Notes under the pieces: model-generated | The model's database searches: none | The model's input: the letters and a program-made list of their open reading frames with translations, nothing else | What the model was told of the DNA's origin: nothing | Position numbers and translations under genes: made by a program | Source of the DNA: Trinickia symbiotica | GTDB taxonomy: Bacteria; Pseudomonadota; Gammaproteobacteria; Burkholderiales; Burkholderiaceae | Assembly: GCF_002934455.1 (NCBI RefSeq) | Contig: NZ_PTIR01000031.1 | Coordinates: 1 to 47,328 of the forward strand | Length of the DNA stretch: 47,328 bases | Reading direction: 5' to 3' | Shown here: one piece after another, positions 1-10,018 of the stretch | Layout of the letters: the number at the start of each line of letters is the position of its first letter | Position numbering within the stretch: position 1 is the first letter of the stretch

Positions 1-980
1 TTGCCGGTCGCCGCTTTACCGATCCAGGCGAGCGGCGCGCGCTCGGTTTTCATCTGCGGTCCGGCGAGGATCAGCAGCGCGATGTTTTCGTTGAGTTGAT
101 TGTCCTTCGGCGGAAAGCTCGGCGCGTCCCAGTTCATCACCCAGACGCTTTCCTGCGGGTGCGCCTGGAGGTAATCGAGTGCGGCGTTTAGCGAAGCGAA
201 GCCCGCGTTGGGGCCGCCCGGCGTTATTCGTACGTCGGGTGGCGTATCTTTGCTCCAGAGGTCGGGAAACGACTTGTTACCGATTTCGAAGTACCTCATG
301 ATCCTACTACTTAGATACGTTTGCGCTTCGGCCGGATCGAGACGATCAGAGGGGATCGCAAGTTCGACGTGAATGCCGGCCACTTCCCGCCACTTCCTTC
401 GGTCATCTGGCTTGACCGTATAGAAGTATTTCGCGTTCATCACATATCTTTCGTCGAAAATCCCGAGAAGCTTGTCAACGTACTTGTGGTAGAAGCCTTT
501 GAATGTTTCCGTGCCGCGGTTGCCATAGGCGATTCCCGCAACTGGCTGAAGCGAAGTAAAACTAGCAGGATCGGTCCTCACCATGTCGTCGTTCTTGTTC
601 GGCTTGACGAGACCGAGCGTCCATAAAATTTGCCACTCCGTTGGATAGTCGCGACGCTGGAGCGGATTTAACCACTCGATCCCTACCACTTGCGCAACGA
701 ACGGCTCGGCCGCCTCCACGGCTCCGGCTTTCGTCGCGACTGTTTGCGCTTTCGCTGTATCGAATGTGCCGAGTGAAAAAAATGTGCTCACTGCCAAAAC
801 ACATACGCCCATCCAGAAAGGAAAATGCACCAATCGCTTCATGAAGTCCTCATCGGTAAAGTATTGTGGCTCGCGCGAGTCCGCGTAAAGCATCCAGGCC
901 AGTGTCATCGCGAAGGTGAACAAAGTGGCACCAACTGCGAGCAAAAGCCGCCGGCGCCAAGTGCCTATCAATGAACTCAT
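1..980 (-). CDS. Tla3-type type VI lipase adaptor (DUF2875-like), partial
   Basis: The frame opens at the ATG at 980 and stays open to the left window edge, so about 326 codons are visible and the C-terminus is missing. Two hydrophobic segments (about residues 12-32 and 51-72) suggest a membrane-anchored protein with a large domain outside the cytoplasm. Its start overlaps the stop of the Tle3-like lipase gene (ATGA), so the two are translationally coupled. In Pseudomonas aeruginosa, Tle3 is followed by Tla3, a DUF2875 protein that helps load the lipase onto a VgrG. The similarity and the gene order support the same role here. The family assignment is from memory of the DUF2875/Tla3 family and not from a search. 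No immunity gene or vgrG is visible; they may lie beyond the edge. Confidence 0.72.
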   Translation of the reverse strand, partial: MSSLIGTWRRRLLLAVGATLFTFAMTLAWMLYADSREPQYFTDEDFMKRLVHFPFWMGVCVLAVSTFFSLGTFDTAKAQTVATKAGAVEAAEPFVAQVVGIEWLNPLQRRDYPTEWQILWTLGLVKPNKNDDMVRTDPASFTSLQPVAGIAYGNRGTETFKGFYHKYVDKLLGIFDERYVMNAKYFYTVKPDDRRKWREVAGIHVELAIPSDRLDPAEAQTYLSSRIMRYFEIGNKSFPDLWSKDTPPDVRITPGGPNAGFASLNAALDYLQAHPQESVWVMNWDAPSFPPKDNQLNENIALLILAGPQMKTERAPLAWIGKAATG

Positions 981-3262
981 ACAACACCCCCCGCGCTCAG
1001 GAACAAATCACCCTCTCGCTGATCGTCGATCTCGGCTGGCTTCACGGCCTCAGGATCGTTGTGTGCCCAGTCATGTAGCGGCACGCCATTTTTAGTCCCC
1101 ATGTCGAAGTATTCCCAGTACATTTTGGCCGGATTGGTGTCGCTCAAACCATTTCCGAACCGCCAATCCGCCTCGATACGAAGCGCCCACCAGTCATCCT
1201 CCGACAGATAGCAAAGGCCGATCGCGATGTCATATGCGAGCGCTTTCCTGGCATGCATCGGATTGGTCAGAATCGTCGAATGGTTTGTCGGATTGTTTTT
1301 GCTGCCCTCCTTCAGGATCTTGCCGATCTGCCCGTTACGCCATGCTTTGTATTCGATCGTCGCCTTGGCCAGATTGTCTTCGCCGGCCACCTTGCCGTCG
1401 TCGTTCACCCACCCTTTAGTACGACCGTGCCGCTCATTTCGGCGAGCCTCCTGCCGCATCAGTGCATGGTCCTCGTAGCGTTGCGCGGCCTCGCTTTCCT
1501 GCGTGCCCTGCGCGTGCATCTCAGGTTTGCGCGAGCTGAAAGTGTCATAGGGGTCGTCGGCGTCCTTATCACCCTCGCGCTTTTGCGCGTTGCGTGCTGC
1601 CGAAGGCGGGTCATAGCTCTCATTGAACCGGCTCTTTAAGCCATCAACGACAATCTCCGACACCCTCCCATAACGCATCGCCTCGGGCTCGAACGGCTCG
1701 TCCAGCTTCGGAGCGGTTACAGGGATGGTCCAGTTCTCTGGTGGATCCGCATTGATGCGCGGCTTCGCGATGAGCCGCGCGAAATAGAGAAGCGGCGCCG
1801 TTGCCAACGTACCCAGCGCGGCAAGCGGATTCTCGTTCGCGTTCAATGCGCGGTAGAGCCCGAACTCGGCGCTCGGCGAGGGTGGATACCAGAATCCCTT
1901 GCTCCGGTTCACCGTCGCCCGCCAGTCGTCTTCCCAATAGCGATACGTAGGGCTGTCAGCTGGATCCTTTCCGACTAACCACCCCGATGCGAACACGCGC
2001 TGCGTGAAGACGCCATGACCGCCGGTCCGCTCGATCTCCTCTGCGCTCATGCCGCGCCAGCCGATCCCTTGCACGGTCGTTGCCGAAATCACCTGGTCGT
2101 GCGGGCAACAGTAGAGCGTCACGCGGCCAAGCGTGTGGCCATTCAGGCCGTGACTGGTGCGATCATCGCCGGCGCTATACGGTTTGCCTTTCGCGGACGG
2201 CCGTTTGTTGCCCATGTCCTCATCGAGTTCGCGCGCATCGGGCTCCAGTGCGGCGCGCTTGCGCAATATCTCGAAGAACGCTTTCAACGTGTCAGCCCGA
2301 GCGTTGAACGTCGCGCGGCCGCGGTTGCCATCGGCGTCGCGCACCGTGCGCTGCGCCCAGTTCTCCATGCCCAGCTTCTCGACGAGGCTGTACGGCGCAT
2401 TGGCCAACACGTAGGCGTCCGCCACACAGCTACCGGCCTTGCCCCACGGGTCAGTCACTTCGGACATCCTGTCACCGAGAAAGGCGGCCGCCAGCCCGAT
2501 CATGTTGCCCTGGCTGTGACAGACGACGGTGATCGGCACATCGGCCTGCTTCTCTCGTATCGATTTGATCAGCTTCGCGAGCCGCAGCGCGGCCATCACC
2601 ATGTAGGCGCGCGGCGGCGTTTGATAGATCAGACGCGGCGTCGAATTCAACGCCTGCACCGTGAGCCAGCCGAAGATCCGATCGTCGAGTCCGGGGCTCC
2701 ATAGATCCGCGAGGCTCGAGCAGCCATTCGCAAACGGGCCGCCGCCCCAATAGTTGTGCTCGTTGAGAAACAGGTTCGCGCCGTAGTCCTTGAGATCCTG
2801 CTTGTTCGCTTTGTAGCCCCAACGGAAATGGATGACCGGAGAGAACGACGGATCCGGCTTGATATAGGTCTCAGCCCACATCTTTGGATTGACATAGCCG
2901 TCGGGTGTCAAACTCTCGATATAGCTGACCGGCGCCATCTGCCCGGCCTTGACGCCCGTATAAGCCAGCTGACCGTCCAAGCGGCCCAACCGCCGGTTCA
3001 GCCCTTTGCAGAGACCCTCCTCAGCGGCGGTGTACCACTCGCCTTCGGAGTTCACACCGTGTACGAAAATAACGACGCCAGGCAGAGGCATCTGTTTGAC
3101 GCAGATCAGTTCACTGTCCATGTCGAAGAGCGTGACGCCCTCCGCAGTGCCGACCAGGATCCGCGGCGGCATCCTTTTTCCGGCCTCGTCCGGCGATGCA
3201 ACAGTGCCTTGATTCGATTCGGTCATGTTCTTGTTAGCCCGTTCTTTAACTCGGTTCTGCAT
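977..3262 (-). CDS. Tle3-type T6SS phospholipase effector (DUF3274-like alpha/beta hydrolase)
   Basis: This 761-residue protein has the signs of an alpha/beta hydrolase: an HGV oxyanion-type motif near residues 68-70 after a hydrophobic strand, and a nucleophile elbow CHSQG with Ser250. Its length, the GGGPFANG segment (about 173-180) and the Tla3-type neighbour fit the Tle3 antibacterial lipases delivered by type VI secretion. It has no N-terminal signal peptide, as expected for a T6SS cargo. The ATG at 3262 is preceded by a GAGAG-type ribosome site; a second ATG 12 codons in lacks one. The gene diverges from ureD. It could also be a DUF3274 hydrolase unrelated to secretion, but the pairing argues for an effector. 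Confidence 0.78.
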   Translation of the reverse strand: MQNRVKERANKNMTESNQGTVASPDEAGKRMPPRILVGTAEGVTLFDMDSELICVKQMPLPGVVIFVHGVNSEGEWYTAAEEGLCKGLNRRLGRLDGQLAYTGVKAGQMAPVSYIESLTPDGYVNPKMWAETYIKPDPSFSPVIHFRWGYKANKQDLKDYGANLFLNEHNYWGGGPFANGCSSLADLWSPGLDDRIFGWLTVQALNSTPRLIYQTPPRAYMVMAALRLAKLIKSIREKQADVPITVVCHSQGNMIGLAAAFLGDRMSEVTDPWGKAGSCVADAYVLANAPYSLVEKLGMENWAQRTVRDADGNRGRATFNARADTLKAFFEILRKRAALEPDARELDEDMGNKRPSAKGKPYSAGDDRTSHGLNGHTLGRVTLYCCPHDQVISATTVQGIGWRGMSAEEIERTGGHGVFTQRVFASGWLVGKDPADSPTYRYWEDDWRATVNRSKGFWYPPSPSAEFGLYRALNANENPLAALGTLATAPLLYFARLIAKPRINADPPENWTIPVTAPKLDEPFEPEAMRYGRVSEIVVDGLKSRFNESYDPPSAARNAQKREGDKDADDPYDTFSSRKPEMHAQGTQESEAAQRYEDHALMRQEARRNERHGRTKGWVNDDGKVAGEDNLAKATIEYKAWRNGQIGKILKEGSKNNPTNHSTILTNPMHARKALAYDIAIGLCYLSEDDWWALRIEADWRFGNGLSDTNPAKMYWEYFDMGTKNGVPLHDWAHNDPEAVKPAEIDDQREGDLFLSAGGVV

Positions 3263-3538
3263 CGCCTACTCTCTTGCTTTGTTATTGCCTCTGTTCGTAT
3301 CGAATCGCTCCAATTGCGCATATGCGATACGCATGAAGCGATCGCATGTGAACGAGGCGAACGATGCGCCGCGAACGCTATCGCGATCTTCTAGTGCGAT
3401 CAAACTAGGACGAAATAACGGGAGGGACGACTCGGGCCCGCATCAACAGGGGCGATGCGGATTGGGTGAGAGAACTGGCCTCGACTGCGCCGTTCGTGTA
3501 GATTCGCGGCACAGCCCCCGTTGCCGCTTTTCCCGTCG
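3263..3538. promoter_or_regulatory. Divergent intergenic region between tle3-like gene and ureD
   Basis: This stretch must hold the promoters for the lipase operon (minus) and for ureD (plus). I see no convincing -35/-10 pair. Two small perfect palindromes lie close together, CGCATATGCG at 3317-3326 and GCGATCGC at 3338-3345. They could be protein-binding sites or chance in GC-rich DNA. Confidence 0.3.
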
Positions 3539-4462
3539 ATGCTTTCACCCCAACAGAACTCATTTGTCAGCGCGCCCTCCCCGGCTGCCTCACCGCAGCC
3601 TTCCAGCGCGCAATCGATACCCGCGAACAGCTGGGACGCCAGCCTCGAGCTCCGCTTCACGCGTAATGCCGATCGCACGACGTTATCGAAGCGCCTCCAT
3701 CGCGGCCCGCTGCTCGTGCAGCGGCCGCTCTACCCCGAAGGCGATGGGATCTGCCATGCGGTGATCGTCCATCCGCCCGGCGGCGTGGCCGGCGGCGACC
3801 GACTCGTCATCGACATCGATGTGGGGGAAGCCGCACACGCGGTCTTGACGACACCGGGCGCGACGAAGTGGTACAAGGCCAACGGGCAACGGGCCGCGCA
3901 AAAAATCCAAATCGACGTAGCCGCAAACGGAAAGCTCGATTGGCTGCCGCAGAACAACATCGTCTTCGACGATGCGCGAGCCGACCTCGAATTCGCCCTC
4001 ACCATCGCACCGGGGGCAACGGCCATTGGCTGGGATGCGATGCAGCTCGGCCGGCAAGCGGCCGGAGAACGGTGGGCCAACGGCGAGCTGACTTCCCTCA
4101 CCTCCCTCGCACTAAAAAACGACGGCCACAGCTCGCTCCTATGGCATGAACGCGCCCAGTTGGACGCACACGATTCGCTGCGCGATGCGCCCCAAGGCCT
4201 GGCCGGGTTCGCTGCCTTCGGCACGCTATGGGCAGTCGGCGCGGCCTGCACGCCGGAGCTCGCGGAAACCTTAGCCGAGCAGTTGCCGTTCGAATCAACG
4301 CTGCGCGCAGGCGCGACAGCGCTGCCCGGCGGGGTGCTGCTCGTGCGCGTGCTCGCCTCGTCGATGGAGCCGTTGCAGCAGCTCATGCACCAATGCTGGA
4401 CCGCGCTGCGGCCCATCGTTCATGGTGTCGCCGCTCGCCCGCTGCGCCTTTGGGCGACCTAA
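3539..4462 (+). CDS. ureD: Urease accessory protein UreD
   Basis: UreD (UreH) is the scaffold that, with UreF and UreG, delivers nickel and CO2 to apo-urease. Family blocks are clear: [20 protein letters not shown] and [11 protein letters not shown], followed by the usual C-terminal half. From the ATG at 3539 the protein has 307 residues, slightly longer than usual because of a Ser/Pro/Ala/Gln-rich head. An in-frame TTG at 3521 would add six residues and is less likely. The gene is cut off from the rest of the urease genes by an ABC transporter operon, and a sigma-54 promoter candidate lies after its stop, so it probably has its own promoter. Confidence 0.93.
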   Translation: MLSPQQNSFVSAPSPAASPQPSSAQSIPANSWDASLELRFTRNADRTTLSKRLHRGPLLVQRPLYPEGDGICHAVIVHPPGGVAGGDRLVIDIDVGEAAHAVLTTPGATKWYKANGQRAAQKIQIDVAANGKLDWLPQNNIVFDDARADLEFALTIAPGATAIGWDAMQLGRQAAGERWANGELTSLTSLALKNDGHSSLLWHERAQLDAHDSLRDAPQGLAGFAAFGTLWAVGAACTPELAETLAEQLPFESTLRAGATALPGGVLLVRVLASSMEPLQQLMHQCWTALRPIVHGVAARPLRLWAT

Positions 4463-4605
4463 GCCGCCTCAAAACGCCATGCAACGGGGCATGAAAGCAC
4501 CACAATGAAGCGGATATCGGTACACACGTCCCAATTCGGTGCACTCAATGCTCTCGCCGGCTGATTCAGGAAGGGCCTGACAGGCCAGACCAGTTGCTGG
4601 GGACG

Positions 4606-4622
4606 TTGGCATAGCCCTTGCT
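4606..4622 (+). promoter_or_regulatory. Candidate sigma-54 (RpoN) -24/-12 promoter
   Basis: TTGGCATAGCCCTTGCT matches the sigma-54 consensus (YTGGCACG-N4-TTGCW) closely, with the invariant GG (4608-4609) and GC (4620-4621) exactly ten bases apart. It lies 76 bases before the transporter start and points at the transporter and urease genes. A GGTGCA half-site resembling half of an NtrC site is at 4538-4543; its partner half is poor. Sigma-54/NtrC control would suit nitrogen scavenging. This is a visual match, not a scored one. Confidence 0.6.
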
Positions 4623-4697
4623 CAATCCGGCGCTCAAATCGGCTACGGACGGTGTCGCATTTCCCGCGGCGCGAGTGGCCGCGTAGGAGACCATTCC

Positions 4698-5495
4698 ATG
4701 AAGCAACGTTTCATCGGGCGCGCCTTTGCCGCGCTCGTCGCCGCCGTCGCCGTGGTCGCCGCGACGTCGAGTCAGAACGCCCAAGCCGATGCGCTCGACA
4801 CCATCACGAAGAGCGGCGTCCTGCGTGTCGCCGTACCCGAGGACTATCCTCCGTTCGGATCGGTCGGCACCGATATGAAGCCGCAGGGCTACGACATCGA
4901 CATGGCCGGCGTGCTCGCGAAGTCGCTGAACGCGAAGCTCGAACTGGTGCCCGTCAACAGCGCGAACCGGATTCCCTATCTGACGACGAACAAGGTCGAT
5001 CTCGTCATCTCCTCGCTCGGCAAGACGCCCGAGCGCGAGAAGGTCATCGATTTCTCGCAAGCCTACGCACCCTACTATCAGGGCGTATTCGGCCCGGCCG
5101 ACGTCAAGGTCGCGAGCCCAGCCGATCTGACGGGCAAGACGGTTGGCGCGACGCGCGGCGCGCTCGAAGAAGTCGCGCTGACTCAGATGGCCCCCAATGC
5201 AACGATCAAGCGCTTCGACGACAACAATGCCACGATCGCCGCATTCCTCTCGGGACAGGTCGAGCTGATCGCCGCCGGCAACGTCGTGGCCGCCGCCATC
5301 ATCGCGAAGAAGCCGCCGCGCCTGCCGGAGCCGAAGTTCGTCATCAAGAGCTCGCCCTGCTACGTGGGTCTCAACAAGAACGAAACGCGTTTGCTCGAAA
5401 AGGTCAACGCCGCGATCGCCAACGCAAGACACGACGGCACGCTCGACGCGATCTCGAAGAAGTGGCTCGGCCAGCCGCTGCCGGCTTCGCTGTAA
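4698..5495 (+). CDS. Polar amino-acid ABC transporter, periplasmic binding protein (family 3)
   Basis: This is a 265-residue family 3 solute-binding protein. It has a Sec signal peptide with a probable cut after the AQA near residue 30, then the typical opening (SGVLRVAVPEDYPPFG) and the family 3 core through SSLGKTPEREKVIDFS. It would capture a polar amino acid in the periplasm for the two permeases that follow; the ligand cannot be read from sequence. The ATG at 4698 has a clear upstream site (TAGGAGA). Its stop overlaps the start of the next gene (TAATG). The gene is first in the run behind the sigma-54 promoter candidate. Confidence 0.9.
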   Translation: MKQRFIGRAFAALVAAVAVVAATSSQNAQADALDTITKSGVLRVAVPEDYPPFGSVGTDMKPQGYDIDMAGVLAKSLNAKLELVPVNSANRIPYLTTNKVDLVISSLGKTPEREKVIDFSQAYAPYYQGVFGPADVKVASPADLTGKTVGATRGALEEVALTQMAPNATIKRFDDNNATIAAFLSGQVELIAAGNVVAAAIIAKKPPRLPEPKFVIKSSPCYVGLNKNETRLLEKVNAAIANARHDGTLDAISKKWLGQPLPASL

Positions 5496-6163
5496 TGAGC
5501 TACGCGCTGCAATTCGGCGACCTCGCGCAATACGCGGGCATGTTCGCGCGCGGGGCGGCCTTCACGCTCGGGCTGACGGCGGCCTCGACAGTGCTCGGCG
5601 TCGCGATCGGCATCGGCGGGGCCGCCGCGCGCGACGCGCGCTCGGCCCCGTTGCGCGCGATCGCGTCAGCCTACGTCGAAGCGATTCGCAACACACCGTT
5701 CATCATCCAACTGTTCTTTGTCTTTTTCGGGCTTCCGGCGCTCGGTCTACGGCTCGATGAGATCTCCGCATCGGTCATTGCGATGACGCTGAACCTCGGC
5801 GCCTATGCCACGGAGATCATTCGCGCAGGCGTGGCCGCAGTGCCGCGCGGACATCTCGAAGCCGCGGCCTCGCTCGCCATGACGCCCGCGCAAACCTATC
5901 GGCATGTTGTGCTGCCCCAGGCTCTCGCAAAGGTGTTCCCGGCTCTTTCGAGCCAGATCGTCATCGTCATGCTCGGCTCGGCCGTCGTCTCGCAGATCTC
6001 GGTACCCGATCTGACCTATGCGGCGAGCTACATCCAGTCGCGCAATTTCCGGGCGTTCGAAACGTATCTCGCGATTACCGTGGCCTATCTCGGGCTTGCC
6101 GTCGTCGTGCGTGCCCTGCTCAATATCGCAGGCCGGCGGCTCTTTCTGCGAGGTTCACAATGA
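5495..6163 (+). CDS. Polar amino-acid ABC transporter, permease 1 (HisM/HisQ type)
   Basis: This 222-residue inner-membrane protein has about five membrane segments and the His/Glu/Gln/Arg permease signature IRNTPFIIQLFFVFFGLP. It also has the EAA loop (EAAASLAMTP) that contacts the ATPase. The chosen ATG overlaps the preceding stop, and the protein aligns with the family from its first residues. An in-frame open stretch runs far upstream but is antisense-like noise over the binding-protein gene. The gene ends in an ATGA overlap with the second permease, so the two should be made together as a heterodimer. Confidence 0.9.
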   Translation: MSYALQFGDLAQYAGMFARGAAFTLGLTAASTVLGVAIGIGGAAARDARSAPLRAIASAYVEAIRNTPFIIQLFFVFFGLPALGLRLDEISASVIAMTLNLGAYATEIIRAGVAAVPRGHLEAAASLAMTPAQTYRHVVLPQALAKVFPALSSQIVIVMLGSAVVSQISVPDLTYAASYIQSRNFRAFETYLAITVAYLGLAVVVRALLNIAGRRLFLRGSQ

Positions 6164-6810
6164 TCGAGTTCAGCCTCACGCAAATCCTCGAGAACCTGCT
6201 GCTCGCCGCGCGCTGGACGGTCCTGCTCTCGCTCGTCTCCTTCGCCTCGGGCGGCATAGCGGGCTTTCTGCTGCTGCTCGCACGCGTGTCCCCGTCGTTC
6301 GCGCTGCGCAGTGCCGCGAAGATTTACATCGAAATCTTCCAGGGCACGCCGCTGTTGATGCAGCTTTTCGTAGTGTTCTTCGGACTGCCACTCATCGGAC
6401 TCGATGTCGACCCATGGGTGGCCGCAACACTTGGTCTCACTTTCTTCACGAGCGCTTACCTCGCCGAAATCTGGCGCGGTTGCGTCGAAGCGATCCCGCG
6501 CGGGCAATGGGAAGCTTCCGCAAGCCTCGCGATGAACTACTTCGAGCAATTGAGGCATGTGATCCTTCCGCAGGCCTTTCGAATCGCCATCGCGCCGACG
6601 GTCGGCTTTTCGGTGCAAGCGGTGAAGGACACGGCGCTCGTCTCGATCATCGGCTTCACCGAGCTCACGAAGGCGGGAACGGTGATCTCGAACGCCACGT
6701 TCCGCCCGTTCCTCGTCTACGGCTGCGTCGCGCTCATTTACTTCGCACTCTGCTATCCGCTGTCGCGCACGGCCCGTGCGCTGGAGAGAAAACTCAATGT
6801 CGCTCGTTGA
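6160..6810 (+). CDS. Polar amino-acid ABC transporter, permease 2
   Basis: This 216-residue membrane protein is the partner of the preceding permease. It has the family signature around IFQGTPLLMQLFVVFFGLP, an EAA loop (EASASLAMNY) and about five membrane spans. The start is supported by a GAGG site just upstream and by the four-base overlap with the previous gene. Its last 14 bases overlap the ATPase gene. Binding protein, two permeases and ATPase make a complete importer. Confidence 0.9.
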   Translation: MIEFSLTQILENLLLAARWTVLLSLVSFASGGIAGFLLLLARVSPSFALRSAAKIYIEIFQGTPLLMQLFVVFFGLPLIGLDVDPWVAATLGLTFFTSAYLAEIWRGCVEAIPRGQWEASASLAMNYFEQLRHVILPQAFRIAIAPTVGFSVQAVKDTALVSIIGFTELTKAGTVISNATFRPFLVYGCVALIYFALCYPLSRTARALERKLNVAR

Positions 6811-7516
6811 AGTCACCGCGCTCCATAAGCAGTTCGGCTCGGCCCATGTCCTGAAGGGCATCGACCTGAACGTCGAAAAAGGCCAAGTGGTCACGATCAT
6901 CGGCCGCAGCGGCTCGGGCAAGAGCACGCTCCTGCGCACGCTGAACGGGCTCGAAAGCATCGATTCGGGATCGATCGATATCGACGGCGAACGCATCGAT
7001 GCCCGCCATGCGGACCTGCGGCGCTTGCGGCTCAAGGTCGGCATGGTGTTCCAGCAATACAATCTCTTCCCGCACCTGACCGCCGGCGAGAACGTCATGC
7101 TCGCGCAAGCCGTCGTCAAGAAAGCGCCGCGCGCGAAAGCACACGCTTGCGCGGAGCAAATGCTTCAGCGCGTGGGCCTCGGCGACAAGTTCGACGCCTA
7201 CCCGAGCCAGCTCTCGGGCGGCCAGCAGCAGCGCGTCGCCATTGCGCGGGCGCTTGCCATGGAGCCTTCATTGCTGCTGTGCGACGAAATCACGTCGGCG
7301 CTCGACCCGGAACTCGTCGGCGAAGTGCTCGGCGTGGTCGAGCAATTGGCGAGCGAGGGAATGACGCTTATCATGGTCACCCACGAAATGCGCTTCGCGC
7401 GCCGCGTGAGCGATACCGTCGTCTTCATGCATCAAGGGCGCGTCTGGGAGAGCGGCCCGGCCGAGCAAATGTTCGGATCGCCGCAGAGCATAGAATTGCA
7501 GAAATTCGTCCAGTAA
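6797..7516 (+). CDS. Polar amino-acid ABC transporter, ATP-binding protein
   Basis: This 239-residue ATPase energises the importer. Walker A is GRSGSGKS (36-43), the Q-loop Gln is 86, the signature LSGGQQQR is 139-146 and Walker B is LLLCDE (159-164), followed by the D-loop region and the switch His in VTHEM. The ATG at 6797 follows a GGAGAG site; an upstream in-frame ATG lies deeper inside the permease gene and is less likely. The residue after the Walker B Glu is Ile (EITSALDP), where Pro is common. That is a tolerated variant. ureA follows 47 bases later on the same strand. Confidence 0.92.
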   Translation: MSLVEVTALHKQFGSAHVLKGIDLNVEKGQVVTIIGRSGSGKSTLLRTLNGLESIDSGSIDIDGERIDARHADLRRLRLKVGMVFQQYNLFPHLTAGENVMLAQAVVKKAPRAKAHACAEQMLQRVGLGDKFDAYPSQLSGGQQQRVAIARALAMEPSLLLCDEITSALDPELVGEVLGVVEQLASEGMTLIMVTHEMRFARRVSDTVVFMHQGRVWESGPAEQMFGSPQSIELQKFVQ

Positions 7517-7563
7517 CGGAACGGCAACCGCGCTCGAGCACCGCTCGGCAAGCAGGTAAAACG

Positions 7564-7866
7564 ATGAAGCTCACACCACGCGAAAAAGACAAGCTGCTCA
7601 TCTTCACGGCGGCGCTGCTGGCCGAGCGCCGCAAGGCCCGCGGGCTCAAGCTCAATTACCCGGAGGCCGTCGCATTCATCACGGCGGCGCTGATGGAAGC
7701 GGCGCGCGACGGCCAGACTGTCGCCGAGCTCATGCATTACGGCACGACGCTGCTCACGCGCGACGACGTCATGGAAGGCGTGCCCGAAATGATCCCCGAT
7801 ATTCAAATCGAAGCAACGTTCCCCGACGGCACAAAACTCGTGACCGTCCACCATCCGATTCCGTAA
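7564..7866 (+). CDS. ureA: Urease gamma subunit UreA
   Basis: This 100-residue protein is the small structural subunit of nickel urease, which hydrolyses urea to ammonia and carbamate in the cytoplasm. The sequence is full length and typical, opening [14 protein letters not shown], with the [10 protein letters not shown] block and the end block [14 protein letters not shown]. The start is fixed by alignment to the family; the open frame extends upstream but only antisense to the ABC ATPase region. ureB follows 19 bases later. Confidence 0.97.
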   Translation: MKLTPREKDKLLIFTAALLAERRKARGLKLNYPEAVAFITAALMEAARDGQTVAELMHYGTTLLTRDDVMEGVPEMIPDIQIEATFPDGTKLVTVHHPIP

Positions 7867-7885
7867 GCGTGCGAGGTGAGGTCCT

Positions 7886-8191
7886 ATGATCCCTGGCGAA
7901 ATCCTGACCGAGCCCGGCGAAATCGAGCTCAATGCCGGCCGCGAAACGGTCGTGCTGGTCGTTGCAAACACGGGCGACCGCCCCGTGCAAGTCGGCTCGC
8001 ATTTCCATTTCTTTGAGGCGAACGCCGCTCTTTCCTTCGATCGCGAGCGGGCGCGCGGCTTCAGGCTCAATATCGCGGCCGGCACGGCCGTGCGGTTCGA
8101 GCCGGGTCAGGAGCGCACGGTCGAACTCGTCGCATTGGCCGGCGACCGCACTGTCTATGGCTTCAACGGCAAGGTGATGGGCCCGCTCTGA
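7886..8191 (+). CDS. ureB: Urease beta subunit UreB
   Basis: This 101-residue beta subunit opens [16 protein letters not shown] and carries the conserved [15 protein letters not shown] and GFNGKVMG blocks, full length for the separate-subunit urease. The start has a strong GAGGTGAGG site seven bases upstream. It assembles with UreA and UreC into the (UreABC)3 apo-enzyme. A 99-base gap before ureC shows no obvious signal. Confidence 0.97.
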   Translation: MIPGEILTEPGEIELNAGRETVVLVVANTGDRPVQVGSHFHFFEANAALSFDRERARGFRLNIAAGTAVRFEPGQERTVELVALAGDRTVYGFNGKVMGPL

Positions 8192-8290
8192 GGCGTTCTC
8201 GCGCCCGCGACCGACCGCCGCCGCACCGCATCGCCCTGCCGACACACGCGCTGTAAGCCCGACGCTTATCCTTTCGGACACCGAAACATC

Positions 8291-9997
8291 ATGACTCTTC
8301 GCATCGATCGCCGCGCCTACGCGGAAATGTTCGGCCCCACGACGGGCGACCGGATCCGGCTCGCCGATACCGAGCTGCTGATCGAAATCGAGCGCGACTT
8401 CACCGTCTACGGCGAGGAAGTGAAATTCGGCGGCGGTAAGGTCATCCGCGACGGCATGGGGCAATCGCAGCGCGTCGCGGCCGAAGTGGCCGACACCGTC
8501 GTAACGAATGCGGTGATTCTCGATCATTGGGGCATCGTCAAGGCCGACATCGCGATCAAGAACGGCCGCATCGCCGCGATCGGCAAGGCCGGCAATCCCG
8601 ACATTCAGCCTGGCGTCACGATCGCGATCGGGGCGGCGACGGAGGTGATCGCCGGCGAAGGGTTGATCGTGACGGCGGGCGGCGTCGATACCCATATTCA
8701 CTTCATCAGTCCCCAGCAAATCGACGAAGCGCTCGCATCGGGCGTGACGACGATGCTCGGCGGCGGCACGGGGCCCGCCACGGGCACGAACGCCACGACC
8801 TGCACGCCCGGCCCCTGGCACCTCGAGCGCATGCTGCAGGCGGCCGATGGTTGGCCGATGAACCTCGGCTTCCTCGGCAAGGGCAACGCGAGCCTGCCCG
8901 ATCCGCTCGTCGAGCAAATCAAGGCCGGCGCCATCGGGCTCAAGCTGCACGAAGACTGGGGCACGACGCCGGCGGCGATCGACAATTGCCTGTCCGTGGC
9001 CGACTCGACCGACACGCAAGTCGCCATCCACACCGACACGCTCAACGAGGCCGGCTTCGTCGAAGCGACGGTGGCCGCCTTCAAGGGTCGCACGATTCAC
9101 ACCTATCACACCGAAGGTGCCGGCGGCGGCCACGCGCCCGACATCATCAAGGTCTGCGGCGAGGCGAACGTGCTGCCGTCGTCGACGAATCCAACGCGGC
9201 CCTACACCATCAACACGCTCGACGAGCACCTCGACATGCTGATGGTCTGCCACCATCTCGATCCTTCGATCGCCGAGGATCTCGCGTTCGCCGAATCGCG
9301 GATTCGCCGTGAAACGATCGCGGCCGAGGACATCCTGCATGACCTCGGCGCACTGTCGATGCTTTCGTCGGATTCGCAGGCGATGGGACGCGTCGGCGAG
9401 GTCATCATCCGCACTTGGCAAACCGCGCACAAGATGAAGGTGCAACGTGGGGCGCTACAGGAAGACAGCTCGCGCAACGATAACTTTCGAGCGAAGCGCT
9501 ACGTGGCCAAGTACACGATCAATCCGGCGCTCACGCACGGCATCGCGCATGAAGTGGGTTCGATCGAGGCCGGCAAATGGGCCGACCTCGTGTTCTGGGA
9601 GCCGGCGTTCTTCGGGATCAAGCCGACGCTCGTCCTGAAGGGCGGGATGATCGCGCTCGCGCAGATGGGCGATCCGAATGCCTCGATCCCAACGCCGCAG
9701 CCCGTTCACTATCGGGAGATGTTCGCTACACGCGGTGGCGCGCTTGGGCGTACTTCGCTGACGTTCGTTTCGCAGATGGCGGCCGATGCCGGCATTGCCG
9801 AACGGTACGGCCTCAACAAAGTCGTCGTGCCTGTGCGCGGCTGCCGCGACATATCGAAGGCGGACATGATTCACAACTCGTGGCAGCCGTCGATCAGTGT
9901 CGATCCCGAAACGTATCAAGTGGTGGCGGACGGTCAGTTGCTCACCTGCGAGCCGGCCAAAGTGTTGCCGATGGCGCAGCGCTATTTTTTGTTCTGA
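8291..9997 (+). CDS. ureC: Urease alpha (catalytic) subunit UreC
   Basis: This 568-residue catalytic subunit carries both nickel ions. All expected residues are present, each one higher than the Klebsiella numbering: His135 and His137 (HIH), the carbamylated Lys218 (GLKLHEDWG), His220, His247, His273, the flap Cys320-His321 and Asp361. No truncation or missing ligand is seen, so the enzyme should be active once the accessory proteins load it. Long antisense open frames cover this gene; they reflect its codon bias. Confidence 0.98.
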   Translation: MTLRIDRRAYAEMFGPTTGDRIRLADTELLIEIERDFTVYGEEVKFGGGKVIRDGMGQSQRVAAEVADTVVTNAVILDHWGIVKADIAIKNGRIAAIGKAGNPDIQPGVTIAIGAATEVIAGEGLIVTAGGVDTHIHFISPQQIDEALASGVTTMLGGGTGPATGTNATTCTPGPWHLERMLQAADGWPMNLGFLGKGNASLPDPLVEQIKAGAIGLKLHEDWGTTPAAIDNCLSVADSTDTQVAIHTDTLNEAGFVEATVAAFKGRTIHTYHTEGAGGGHAPDIIKVCGEANVLPSSTNPTRPYTINTLDEHLDMLMVCHHLDPSIAEDLAFAESRIRRETIAAEDILHDLGALSMLSSDSQAMGRVGEVIIRTWQTAHKMKVQRGALQEDSSRNDNFRAKRYVAKYTINPALTHGIAHEVGSIEAGKWADLVFWEPAFFGIKPTLVLKGGMIALAQMGDPNASIPTPQPVHYREMFATRGGALGRTSLTFVSQMAADAGIAERYGLNKVVVPVRGCRDISKADMIHNSWQPSISVDPETYQVVADGQLLTCEPAKVLPMAQRYFLF

Positions 9998-10018
9998 GTC
10001 CTAAGCTTCGTTTCAGTC

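Noticed and set aside
7769-9445. A 558-codon minus-strand open frame opposite ureB and ureC
   Set aside because: It mirrors the codon bias of ureC, which has every catalytic residue; its product is Arg/Asp/His-rich with no family pattern.
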